In this document: piece after piece, positions 44,329 to 54,788 of the stretch
How positions within the stretch are numbered: position 1 is the first letter of the stretch
Layout of the letters: every line of letters begins with the position of its first letter
Source: Cepaea nemoralis
Lineage: Eukaryota; Mollusca; Gastropoda; Stylommatophora; Helicidae
DNA length: 64,000 nucleotides
Direction of reading: 5' to 3'
Assembly: GCA_014155875.1 (NCBI GenBank)
Contig: JACEFZ010017624.1
Coordinates: forward strand, 198,501-262,500
The notes under the pieces: generated by a model
The model's database searches: none
Told to the model about the DNA's origin: nothing
The model's input: only the letters and a program-made list of their open reading frames with translations
Program-made: the position numbers and the translations under genes

Positions 44329-44523
44329 TTACCCTAAAAAAATTGCTTCCTTTTTCGCCACAATGAAACTTATCGTAAATAGCGACTTTCCGTACACACG
44401 GCCGATGTAAGCAATCTTAATGCCACTCTCACATTTTTCAATGATTTCCTTTTTCAACTCAGTCGTGTTCTTGGCCTTCTTCTTCGAAGGGCTGCTGGCT
44501 CTGGAAACTGTCATCGGTACCAT
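44329..44523 (-). pseudogene. Tigger transposase N-terminal helix-turn-helix remnant
   Basis: The translation has a basic lead (SPSKKKAKNTT) and ELKKEIIEKCESGIKIAYIG followed by RVYGKSLFTISFIVAKKEAI. It matches the pattern of the psq-type DNA-binding helix of Tigger and CENP-B proteins, which binds the transposon ends. Several positions are substituted and the frame stops soon after. The second DNA-binding segment lies at about 43822-44046 in minus orientation. Confidence 0.75.
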
Positions 44524-45010
44524 GATGGAGCTAACATGAAAGGATTAACTTATTAGCAAGTGATGCTCAAACAAAGAGAAACAACGTCAAACTGAGCTGA
44601 AGAACGCGTGGGTCCCTTTGTTTTCCCAAAATTAGCAGCGAGGTACCGTGCGCAAGGCGAAGAAATTCGAGGCAATCGACGAAAACCGAGACACATTTTT
44701 AGTGGGGGGAAAATCGACAAAAACCGAAGGCAACGACAACCGAGATTTTACTGTATTTCACACAAGATAGTGTAACACTTTTACAATGTAATATTTCACA
44801 CAAGACAGTATAACACTCTCACATTGTAATATTTCACACAAGACAGTATAACACTTTCACAATGTAACATTTTAGGTAATACAGCGTAACACTTTCACGG
44901 TGTAACATTTCACGTAAGACAGCATAACACCTTCACAATGTAATATTTCAAACTGTGATATATTCATTAAGTAAGATGACATCTGTAGTTACTTTCTCTC
45001 ATCTTCACAG

Positions 45011-45418
45011 GTCAGTCAACCCGGAGCAGTTTGTGTACAGCGGCAGACACCTTTAAGGAAACGTCAACCTACCAGGTGGAGGCGGTTTTTAGAGCGTCAC
45101 TTAACAACCTCACCGAAAACTGAAACTGTCAATATCTTATCGGACATGAAACAAGGCAATTTGATCTGTGACGAATTTTTAATCTACGCATTCGCCTGTG
45201 GCTCTTTGTTACCAGTGAGCTTCTGTGCTGTTCCCGTGTTTAGGTGAGCTGTCCAAGGAGACTCGACTGTAGAACCTTCTTGAGACTAAGGTAACAACGA
45301 AGCAACTAGACCCACAAAGTACACTTCATTCCCGTGTAACCGCTTGGCAGTCAATAGTAAGATAAATCTTCCACGAAATTGCCCACTGTCAACCTGAAAA
45401 GAAGACAATATCTTCAGC
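45011..45418 (+). promoter_or_regulatory. Putative 5' leader of the neuropeptide gene
   Basis: A convincing splice acceptor (ctctcatcttcacag, AG at 45009-45010) precedes this stretch, and a strong donor-like tttaggtgagc lies at 45240-45250. A later cttcag at 45413-45418 could be the matching acceptor just before the ATG. This fits one or two untranslated exons ahead of the coding exon. Exon limits are inferred from splice motifs only. Confidence 0.4.
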
Positions 45419-46734
45419 ATGTCACCTGTTTATAGGTCGCTTTTCTGTTTGTTTGTAATTACACAGATCATAAGTTTCAGCCTGTGTGCTAAATCTGTTC
45501 TCCCGGGACACAAGGCTAATTCTGACAGATCTAAACATGATCAACACCAGATTTAGTGCGTCCCAAAACAGACGCAGATCAACATAACATCGACAAGAGG
45601 GAGACTGTAGGTTTTACAGAAGATAAAAGACTGAGGGACTTTGTTGGAAAGCGAGCTCCATTAGAGCCTTCTGAACCCCAGGCTGTGACCAGTTTGCATA
45701 GTTTCTCAGAACTGCCTTTAGAAGCTGCAGCAGATTATGAAGAAAGGCAGCAGGATGATGAGAGTAGCACACACGAGGAAGAGCTGGGGCAACTCAACCA
45801 GTTCCCCTCCCCGCAGACATCCTTTGGGGATGCCCTCATCTTGCCGCCAGAATATAAAAGACTAAGGGATTTCGTTGGAAAGCGAGATGAGAAACGTTTG
45901 AGGGATTTTGTGGGTAAGCGCATGAGGGAGTTTGTGGGCAAAAGAAGCAATGCTCCATACGGCTTTATTAACGAGAAGAGACTTCGCGATTTTGTTGGGA
46001 AAAGAAGCGACTTTATAGAAAATCCCACAGAGGATGAATCTGATGTTTCCAAGAGATTGCGAGATTTTGTTGGTAAAAGAGCACGAGAATTTGTAGGGAA
46101 ACGTGATGACGTCAGCAAGAGACTTCGTGACTTTGTTGGCAAAAGAGACGGGTATTATCCCAGCGACCTTCTGCCGAGTTACGACAAACGACTTAGGGAT
46201 TTCGTTGGCAAACGGGAAGCTTTTGAAATCTTCGATGAAGATAAAAGACTGCGAGATTTTGTAGGAAAACGGGACGGAGATGATGTTTTCGACGAAGACA
46301 AAAGACTACGAGACTTTGTCGGTAAAAGGGACGACAAGCGGGCTAGAGAATTCGTCGGCAAAAGGGCTAGAGAATTCGTCGGCAAAAGGGCTAGGGAATT
46401 CGTAGGTAAAAGAGCTAGGGAATTCGTAGGTAAAAGAGCTAGGGAATTCGTAGGTAAAAGAGCTAGAGAATTTGTAGGTAAAAGAGACGACAAGCGCGCT
46501 AGAGAATTCGTAGGTAAAAGAGACGACAAGCGCGCTAGAGAATTCGTAGGTAAAAGAGACGACAAGCGCGCTAGAGAATTTGTAGGCAAAAGATTCCAAT
46601 TTGACGACGACCGAGAAGAAGAACCGTCGGCATTTAAGAGACTACGAGATTTTGTGGGTAAAAGAAGCGACATCGGCGACTTTGAAACATCAGCAGTGGG
46701 CAAGAGACTACGAGATTTTGTGGGCAAAAGGTGA
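45419..46734 (+). CDS. FV-amide neuropeptide precursor with 22 repeats (frame change after signal peptide)
   Basis: The product would be a secreted prohormone processed in neurons. ATG 45419 (A at -3) opens MSPVYRSLFCLFVITQ and continues hydrophobic to FSLCA, a good signal peptide with cleavage likely after Ala24. That frame stops at TAG 45554-45556. The repeat frame is open from 45541 and ends at TGA 46732-46734, so a one-base shift lies in 45541-45553. The repeat part has 11 LRDFVGKR, 10 AREFVGKR and 1 MREFVGKR. Each is preceded by KR and has Gly for amidation plus a KR cleavage site, giving LRDFV-amide, AREFV-amide and MREFV-amide. Acidic spacers separate many copies. The C-terminal FV-amide resembles molluscan PXFV-amide and LRNFV-amide families; assignment beyond that is inference. 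The indel may be an assembly error or a true mutation. Confidence 0.85.
46342..46593 (+). repeat. Intragenic tandem array: six 24-bp and three 36-bp units
   Basis: 46342-46485 holds six in-frame copies of a 24-bp unit (gctagagaattcgt plus ggtaaaaga) coding AREFVGKR. 46486-46593 holds three 36-bp units that add DDKR. Units are nearly identical at synonymous sites, unlike the LRDFVGKR copies elsewhere in the gene, indicating recent duplication. Confidence 0.9.
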
Positions 46735-46853
46735 TAGCATATATGCATGTATATGTGAACATCACTCTCATGTTTTAATTTATATTTTCTCACCAGAAAT
46801 ACCACAAATCTGTTTCTACACTAAATTATATTGTGGACATACATATATCTATA

Positions 46854-46859
46854 ATTAAA
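46854..46859 (+). terminator. Candidate polyadenylation signal ATTAAA
   Basis: ATTAAA lies about 120 bp after the stop of the neuropeptide gene. It is the nearest usable hexamer; no cleavage site can be read from sequence alone. Confidence 0.4.
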
Positions 46860-46888
46860 TTAGTGTCTGCTATTTTGTAAATATCCAG

Positions 46889-46916
46889 CCCCCCCCCCCC
46901 CCCCCCCCCCCCCCCA
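46889..46916. repeat. Poly-C tract
   Basis: An unbroken run of about 26 C, just after the neuropeptide gene's 3' end. Confidence 0.95.
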
Positions 46917-46978
46917 TTGTGTTAAGAGAGCCAAAACCTGAACAGAGGGAAATTACGATTTTATTTTAATGATATAGG

Positions 46979-47126
46979 GTATATTTTTAATGACTGTGGG
47001 GCTTTTGAAAATATAGCCGCTTCAAGTTTTGTATTCACCCTCTGTGGAGTTCATGCTACATAAAAGGTAAATGCAAAACTTGGAACGGCAATATTTTAAA
47101 AATCCCCACATTCATTAAAAATATAC
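46979..47126. mobile_element. Fold-back MITE, copy 2
   Basis: 148 bp with long inverted halves: gtatatttttaatgactgtg pairs with the right end (ccacattcattaaaaatata). Inner blocks are caagttttgtattcac and tgcaaaacttgg. It lies about 240 bp downstream of the neuropeptide stop codon. Confidence 0.8.
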
Positions 47127-47519
47127 ACTGTACATAAGCTGGCTCAAAGCAGAATCAAAGTAAATAAGGACACCTGTATCGGTCTCACTAACGGTGCAAA
47201 TATTGATGCATGTCTGTGGAGTTGTCACGTGGGCTCCAAAACGCTAGTCAAGTGTTATTTAGTTGCTAGTAAACTCTGCATCGTATTACACATTTCAAAG
47301 TATTCTCTGCTGAAGGAATTCGTGTAAGCGCGAACTAGACTTGAAAATAAGTCTTTAAACATATTTAATGCATATATTCCTTGAACTGGGTTGAGTATCT
47401 TTTAACAGATCTTACGTAATGGGTGAGTTGTTAGCAGACAAAGACTGTCTCTTACTTTCCCGATTTATTGAAATGCAGACTCACTTGTGCCATGAGATTT
47501 ATACTTTATTTGAGATCAT
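47127..47519. other. Intergenic, no gene recognised
   Basis: Unique-looking AT-rich sequence without motif or repeat. Confidence 0.4.
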
Positions 47520-47524
47520 TTTAA

Positions 47525-47757
47525 TGAACACCTCAATATAGTATATTTTCTAACAAACAACATGGTATATTTTCTAAGAGACAGCATGGTGTATTTTCTA
47601 ACATATAACACGGTATATTTTCTAAGGCATAACAAGTCACATTTTCTAACATATAACACGGTATATTTTCTAAGACACAACAGATCACATTTTTTAACAT
47701 ATAACACAGTATATTTCCAAACAGAAATCATGCCATATTTTCTAACAATGGAAGACA
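47525..47757. repeat. Minisatellite of about 24 bp
   Basis: About nine units built on atattttctaa-a-a-aacac/g with alternating ggtata and tcacat. Units differ considerably. Confidence 0.75.
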
Positions 47758-47759
47758 AT

Positions 47760-48240
47760 TGCTAAGTTAACTTAGAATCAATCAAGATATTGGCACATTT
47801 GATCCCAAGCGCATTATTTATCGATTACTCACTGCATGACAAAGCTACATTCGCTTCTTCTAGACAGGAAGTGTCATTACCTTGAAATATGCGCAGTAAA
47901 GGGTCCGTAGTGAGTATGTTATTTACAAGATACAGAGTACCGAAAACTATTTGTGGATACGTATAGCTAGCAAAATATATGTCATTACCATGTAAAAACG
48001 TATAGATTTTCATATACATGACAATCCCCTCCCTCCCCCAAGATTTGTAAAGGGTAATTTACTGACTTTACATACTCCTTGATGTCCCCTATGTTAATTA
48101 ACATCTTAACGTATACTTATGTTTTTGTCATGGGTTAATTGCTGAACTTAACCTAGGGTTCGTTAACATGGCATCCACATGTTTTGTTTTTCTTCAGAAT
48201 AATGGGGAAACGGATTTAGTATGGCGTACATTAATATTAT
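47760..48240. other. Intergenic, no gene recognised
   Basis: AT-rich, no coding signal. A clean unique stretch between two minisatellites. Confidence 0.4.
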
Positions 48241-48249
48241 AAACACTAG

Positions 48250-48668
48250 CTGTGACATCAGAGATACAAGCAGAGTTGTCACAGCGATAAGAACAGAATT
48301 GTAATATCAAAGATAAAAACAAATTGTGATATTTTTACAACCGAAATATGATACTGGTGATAAAAACAGAACTGTGATATCAGTGATAAAAACAGCAGCG
48401 TGACATCAGAGGTTAAAAAGAACTGCGGATAAAAACAGAATTGAATTGTGACAGCAGAGATAAAATCAGAATTGCAGCATCAGAAATAAGCACATAATTG
48501 TGACAAACGAGATAAAAACACAGCTGTGACAGTGGAGATAAAAGCAGAGTTGTGACAACGGAGATAAAAGCACAGAATTGTAACAAAATAGACACAAGCC
48601 AGAGGTGACAGAGGAGATAAAAGCACAACTGTGACAGCGGAGGCAAAAGCAGAACTGCGACATCGTAG
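48250..48668. repeat. Decayed minisatellite of about 25 bp
   Basis: Irregular units contain gagataaaa-cagaattgtgac, varying at most positions. It is the most degraded array in the window. Confidence 0.7.
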
Positions 48669-48669
48669 A

Positions 48670-49615
48670 TATTTACTTGATTCTTACAACAGTGATTTAA
48701 AAAAAAAAAAAATATGACGGTTGAAATTTTTAAAAAAAAGCTTCCAAAGAATACCGCTTGTAACAAACAGAAGTGATGACGTCAGAAATAAGGTTTCGTG
48801 CTAGAATTGAATTTTCTCTAGACATAGCAAGTCAAATGGTTACGTGACGTGGCAAGACAACCCCAAGCAGAATAGAAACACAGCAGTTCAGATACTGTGG
48901 AACACAAGAAAACCGAAAGAAGCAAATCAAAGACACTAATATCATTGTTTGTTTTTTGTTTTGCTCACTTGTATTTGAAGAAAAGTGTGATCACCAAAAT
49001 TTATGAGAATACAAATGTGAAACAGTTCTTGTGTTGGTTTATTTCTAATATTTGCCTGTCAGTGTCTTGTGGTTTGAATTGTAGACATGCATGGATTCTT
49101 TGAAATACAATGTAATGATTTCCTCTCGACTTGCCCATATACACAATTGTATTATACCTCTGCCTGTGGCCGTCATTTCTATCAGGATCAGTGCGTGCCC
49201 TGCTCGGTTTGGATGCAGAATTGTCCACTTATCCTGGTGGATACTCGGTCTTCAGATCTGCATGCACCACGCCGTGGTATTTCCCGTCCTCTACCACTTA
49301 GGGGTGAAGTTTGGATTCTCCCTTCCTAGAGTTATGAGGCCATGATGGCATTCCCCAAAACTCTCCAGTACTTGTAAAAAGAGACAAACTGCATGTAATG
49401 AGAAGCAAGACACTGGAGAGCACTGTGACAACTGACAAGACCAATTAGAAAAGCTGTAGATGCAGACAAAGAGAAATGATGCTGGCTGGGCTGAGACGGT
49501 GGCATGGAGGAATGTCACCAGCAGAGTCGATCTAGAGCACCAAGGACCGAGATTTGTGGGGGAACATATGATAATCATGCCGTTTGGTTACGTAAAATGT
49601 TGTGTGTTTGACGTG
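48670..49615. other. Intergenic, no gene recognised
   Basis: Plus-strand frames near 49087-49345 and 49460-49615 are open but show no motif I recognise. Nothing else can be supported. Confidence 0.35.
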
Positions 49616-49619
49616 TTTG

Positions 49620-50461
49620 ACCAGCCAACAAAACCGCTCAACCAGCCAACCAAACCGCTCAACCAGCCAACCAAACCGCCCAACCAGCCAACAAAATCGC
49701 CCAACCAGCCAACCAAACCGCTCAACCAGCCAACCAAACCACTCAACCAGCCAACCAAACCGCTCAACCAGCCAACCAAACCCATCAACTAGCCAACGAA
49801 GCCGTTCAACCAGCCAACCAAACCGTTCAACCAGAGAACAAAACCCATCAACCAGCCAACCACATCAACTAATCAATCAAACAAATCAAGCAACAGAACC
49901 AACAAATCAACAAATTAACCACCAAACTAATAAACTAATTAACCAACAAATTAACCAGTCATTTAACTATCAAACTAATCAATCACCAACCAACCATCAA
50001 GTCAATCACCCAACCAACTAACAACTAACCTTTCCAACCCAGCCAACCGTCTAGCCAATCAACCGTTTAATCAGTCAGCGAACCAAACCAAACAATCAAC
50101 CAAACTAATCAACCAGACATAACAAGCAACCAAATGAACAAATCTAATCAATCAACAAAGAAACCAAATCAACCAACCAACACACTAACTGAAATTTTCA
50201 ACAAATTAAGCCTATCAAGCAAACCAGTCAACCATTCTAACAACAAACAAATCAATCCACCGACCATATCAACAAAGCATATCAACTAACCAACATAAAC
50301 TAACCAACCAACAAAAACAATCAACCAATTATCTAACCAAATCAAAATTATCAAGCAACTAACCAAAATAATCAACCGAACAAACCAACCAACAAATCAG
50401 CCAAACAAACAACCAATCAACCAATAAATCAACCAACCATTCAACGTAACCACCAAACAAA
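49620..50461. repeat. CAACC-rich minisatellite and low-complexity DNA
   Basis: At 49620-49860 a 20-bp unit (aaccgctcaaccagccaacc type) repeats about 12 times. From 49860 to 50461 the same base mix continues without a clear unit length. Confidence 0.85.
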
Positions 50462-50472
50462 TCAACCATTCT

Positions 50473-51096
50473 TCTTCTTCTACGTTCATCCGGATTTTTT
50501 TTTTCGGATGTGATTGCGTTGTGCCTGTTTACAGCAGAGCTGCGTTCTTGCACCGTTAGGTCGACACATCCGACTTCTGCGGGCATTTGTTGACCGGGTT
50601 AACCTTCCCGGGGGTTTCTTAGGACGTTTGAATCTCACTGTTGTGATGTTATCCCCCATCCTAGCTGACCCATATAGAACAGCCAAAGACATCCTGGTCA
50701 ACCCTCAAGGGAAGACAGGGGCAGCCCATGGGCATTCCCTGCCATCCAAGGAGGCTTCCATACTTGCAGAGCCATCACACAGCGCTGTGGTACTGGGCTC
50801 ACCCGAGGAATCGTCACGTCCTGCACATGGCTGCTTAGCCTCACTTCCGTATATTGGGCCTTCCGTTCACCATAGGCTGTTCCTCCGGAAATCAGAAGAA
50901 TGCAGTCTGCAGATGGCATCCACACAGTGAGCTTTCGATTAAGACTTTCCACATAATGGATTTGCTATCCAAGCAATATTCCATTTCGTGTCACTAGGAC
51001 ACTTTTTCCACCTTTTACGAAGCCCACACAGTGAGCTTTTGATTCGGACTTTCCACGTAATGGATTTGCTATCCAAGCAATATTCCATTTCATAAC
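50473..51096 (-). mobile_element. 3' end copy of the I-type LINE with 11-bp target duplication
   Basis: The sequence aligns with 33413-34062 over its whole length, including the two-unit tandem repeat and the TTC-run tail. It is bounded by tcaaccattct at 50462-50472 and 51097-51107, dividing the CAACC-rich DNA. The 5' truncation falls inside the 3' UTR. Confidence 0.85.
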
Positions 51097-51107
51097 TCAA
51101 CCATTCT

Positions 51108-51815
51108 ACCAAATAACCAAACGAACCACTCAACCACAGATATAAACTACCAAACCAACCACTCAACCACAGATATAAACTAAGTCTATCTACCAACCAA
51201 CCAAAACAGACAAACAACTCAGCCAACCAATCAACCTAACTAACCAACCAAATCATTCAGCCAAGCCACTAACCAATCAACCTAACTATATAATCAAACC
51301 ACTCAGCCAAGCCAAAAACCAATCACCTAACTATCCAGCCATACCACTCAGCCAAGCCACAAACCAATCAACCAAACTAACCAACCAAACCACTCAGCCA
51401 AGCCACCAACCAATCAACCTAACTAACCAACCAAACCACTCAGCCAAGCCACCAACCAATCAACCTAACTATATAATCAAACCACTCAGCCAAGCCAAAA
51501 ACCAATCAACCTAACTATCCAGCCATACCACTCAGCCAAGCCACAAACCAATCAACCTAACTAACCAACCAAACCACTCAGCCAAGCCACCAACCAATCA
51601 ACCTAACTATCCAGACATACCACTCAGCCAAGCCACAAACCAATCAACCAAACTAACCAACCAAACCACTCAGCCAAGCAACCAACCAATCAACCTAACT
51701 ATCCAGCCAAACAACTCAGCCAAGCCATCAACCTTAACCAAACTAACCAGCCAAGCCACCAACCAATTAACCTAACTAACCAACCAAACCACTCAGCCAA
51801 GCCACCAACCAGTCT
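51108..51815. repeat. Minisatellite of about 47 bp in CAACC-rich DNA
   Basis: Units contain ccactcagccaagccac and aaccaatcaacctaactaa, with subtype endings ccaaccaa, tatataatcaaa or tatccagccata. About 11 units at 51230-51815. Confidence 0.85.
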
Positions 51816-51817
51816 TG

Positions 51818-51818
51818 T

Positions 51819-51867
<49 letters not shown>

Positions 51868-53024
51868 TTCCACTTTTGCCGTCAAGCGCCTTGGGGCGTA
51901 CAATGTCTCTGATGCCGTCAATCCATTTTCTTCTTGGACGTCCTCGTGGTCTCGTCGCAGATGATCTTTGATGTAAGGCCAGTGATAGTAGTTGTTGGTG
52001 TTGCATTCTAACGACATGGCCAAACCACTTGATCTTCTGTCTTTCAATAAATGTGGCACAAGGTGCTGATCCCACAGTATGTCTGATATGATAATAACAT
52101 TTCTTACTCGATCTCGGATTGTTAAGTTGGCAGCTCTCCTCGGGCATATCATTTCGCAGGTGTTAATTTTGTGAAGGTGTAATTTGGATAAAGTCCAGGT
52201 TTGAGATTGGTAACATAGCGTTGGTGTGAATATGCTGTTTATTATATGTCGTTTTACGGACATGGGTATATTTGGATGTTTCAGTAAGGGTGATATGTAA
52301 GTGCACTAGCTTTTTGACATCTGATTTCGATTTCTCTGTCCAATCTGCCATCTTCTGTGATCATACTTCCAAGATATTTGAATTCTTTAACTTGTTTCAG
52401 AGTTGTGCTATTTATCTGTATACTTAGTGGGCCCGGCAATCTGCTAACTTGCATTACTTCAGTTTTGGCTGTATATATATATTCATATTGTATCTCCTGC
52501 ATGTTAAACTCAGATGATTAATATGATTTTGCAGTCTGTCCTCGTCGCTATAAAATAAGCACTGATCGTCTGCAAATAGAAGTTCATTTATTCCCTGTGG
52601 GTCAGTTGTTTCATCTGGAATAAAGAGTTCTAAATTTTCTGAATCTGGTCTGTCGAGACTTGCTTCTTTGGAAATTCTGTCCATGTAGATATTGAATAGC
52701 AGGGGAGAGAGCACACAACCCTGTCTCACTCCTGTATTGACTGTGAACATATCTGATATAGCTTCTTGTGTTCTTACTGCACTTCGGCTCGAGTGGTACA
52801 TGGCTATGATGTTTTCTAGCAGTTGCCCTTGTATCCCATAGTCTTCAAGGATGGTCCATAATTTGTATCTTTTCTATCTAAAACATTTTCCTGATCTACA
52901 AACACAATATTCTGCTGGTCACTATATTCAATAGTTTTTTTCACATATTTGTCTAAGTGTAAATAATGCATCGGTGCAACTTTTACCTTTCTGAAAACCG
53001 AATTGCATTTTGCTTAACTGTTGT
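51818..53024 (-). mobile_element. LINE A, copy 2 (decayed)
   Basis: On the minus strand the element is entered at ttgaacaacagttaagca (about 53024) inside the RT. It passes FADDQCLFYSDE (near 52570) and the C-terminal RPRGRPRRKWID, and ends in a (GAT)n tail (plus-strand ATC array 51818-51867). Several frameshifts, a damaged first catalytic region near 52870 and a short deletion near 52290 make it inactive. It shows the sequence across the site where element B split copy 1. Confidence 0.85.
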
Positions 53025-53161
53025 TCAATGTGATTGTCCATTTCTTGTGTCATTGGCTTCATTCAGTGGCATGCCAGTGCAGAACTTTTTTCCCCATTAC
53101 AGTTTCTCGGAATGTCCCTCTATCATTAGCCAGGTGCCCCGCCAGTGTTGCTGTTATGTGT

Positions 53162-54776
53162 GTTGTTGTTTGTCCATCAAGAATGATGATGACCATTCAT
53201 TTCATCCAGTGGGATTGGGACACTGAGATGTTTCCAAGGCACCAGGGCCAGGTTCTATACTGGCCAAGACCTACTAACACGTCCTATTTGTGCGTCCTAG
53301 GCAACATGTCCCTTCGGGGTCCTGGATAACGTAGTAGGATCGCTGATTCTTCCGAAGTCGGAGAGTATCTGCCTGCACGGCGAAAAACCACCAGTCTGCA
53401 CACCAATAAGCCAGACATGGGACAACGGATACGCACGCAAACCTCAGGTCCGGTATGACATCACACTAATGTTGGACAATAGGATGTCTTCATCCGACAT
53501 ACAGGACTTCATGCTGGAGTTCACAGCCAGCAAACACAAGCAAGCAAGCATCCAGTGGCATTGAAAGTATGGAGCCGTGAGTTCTAAGATGGCCGATAAG
53601 GCCTATTTTTTCTCGAAATGTTCTTTGACATTGTGGGCAAAGAATGCTTGACGTTCCAGGAGGAGAATCTCCTGCAGTGGTTTTTATGTCCAGCCTTTTC
53701 TTCACAGCTCTTGCAGTACTGTTGCCTCACACATGACTGCGCCCTTTTGTAATGATGTACGCCACGAATTACGGTCTTTAGCAGCAGTCTCCCAGGTGTC
53801 AAGATGAATTCCAAAAGCTTTCAGTGAGATTTTCAGAGTGCCTTTAAAGCGTTTCCTCTGACCGCCTTGGGAGCGTTTACCACAACGCAGCTCGCCGTTA
53901 AAAAGCTGTTTAGGGAGTCTGTGATCTGGCATACGAGTTAAGGGACCAGCCAGGCGAATCTGATTTTTCATTAGTAGAGTATGGGTCCTGGGCACGGACG
54001 CTCTATCTAGAACTTCGGTGTCTGGGATCTTGTCTTGGGGAATGCCATTTAATCTTCAATAGCTTCCTAAGGCAGACTGTGTCGAAGTGGTTTAATTTCC
54101 TAGCATGTCGCTGATAAACAGTTCATGTTTCACAAGCATTTAGCAGTGTGGATAATATAACTGCTTCATAGACTTTCAACTTTGTTTGCAGGCTTATTCC
54201 AGTTCTGTCCCATACATTCTCGTACAGTCTGCAAAGGCCGCGCTGGCCTTTGAGATTCTTGCATTCATTTCGTCATCAATTGTGGCAGCTTGTGACACAG
54301 TGCTGCCAAGATAGATGAATTTGTCCACAACACTTAGTCTATGACCGTTCACCTTGATATTCGCCACGGTGTGATTATTCCCTGGAGCTGGCTGGTACAT
54401 AACTACAGTCTTCTCCAAGTTGATATTGAGCCTAAAGTTGGCACAGGCATATGAGAAAGCTGAAACATTGTGTTGCATGTCTGCAATATATGAAGTTGGA
54501 TCAAGAATGACTTTCGCGATAAATTGAATTAAAGTGAGGAAGAGTTGCGCAATTAGTCGACCTCACTCTCTCGCCTGAGTCCATCTGAGTCCAGTAGCAA
54601 GACAAGTCAAGACTACTGGAGACGAATACAGGTTCAGTGGATGACCAGGGCGCTCTACGTGCTTTGCCGTGCTCATTACGTTCCACAACGCTTTGCAGGT
54701 AAGCGCCGTCTTGCCCGTTGAATCATCAGTGATTTTATCCGCGCAGTCTGCCGAATCCTGTCTTCACATGCTGGGT
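53162..54776 (-). mobile_element. Element B, copy 2, with internal insertion
   Basis: Near-perfect duplications (gctgttatgtgt at 53150-53161, gctgtcatgtgt at 54777-54788) bound it. The minus-strand 5' end (acccagcatgtgaagacagg at 54776) is within 8 bp of the 5' end of copy 1. The 5' module runs to about 54520, then the RT thumb (NINLEKTVVMYQPAPG, FIYLGSTVSQAATIDDEMNA), the C-terminal region with MKNQIRLAGPLTRMPDHRLP, and the CPQCQRTF finger. A 336-bp insertion sits at 53213-53548. Confidence 0.8.
53213..53548 (+). mobile_element. Unclassified insertion inside element B with 10-bp duplication
   Basis: The repeat catccagtgg lies at 53203-53212 and 53549-53558, and element B copy 1 has the uninterrupted site. 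The insert ends in a short caagcaagcaag tail. No RT or tRNA motif is recognisable. Confidence 0.65.
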
Positions 54777-54788
54777 GCTGTCATGTGT

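Larger units (their letters stand above)
43727..44755 (-). mobile_element. Tigger/pogo-like transposon, internally deleted
   Basis: Terminal inverted repeats start cagtaaaacct at 43729 and end agattttactg at 44753. The TA target duplication is at 43727-43728 and 44754-44755. On the minus strand two transposase DNA-binding pieces survive: a psq/CENP-B N-type helix-turn-helix (ELKKEIIEKCESGIKIAYIG) at 44523-44329, and a Tc5/CENP-B-type segment (KASRGWFETFKRRTG then RHGETAS) at 44010-43910. No DDE catalytic domain is present, so the copy depends on others. Confidence 0.85.
43530..44955. repeat. Minisatellite of about 39 bp, split by a Tigger element
   Basis: Units contain cacaatgtaatatttcacac and aagacagtataaca. 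They are decayed at 43535-43728 and clearer at 44754-44955. The transposon at 43729-44753 sits within one unit. Confidence 0.8.

Noticed and set aside
45735..46805. Minus-strand frames of 135 and 208 codons opposite the neuropeptide repeats
   Set aside because: They mirror the plus-strand repeat units and have no signal or domain of their own.
49602..50021. 139-codon frame rich in Ser, Thr, Gln, Asn, Pro
   Set aside because: Translation of CAACC-type minisatellite DNA.
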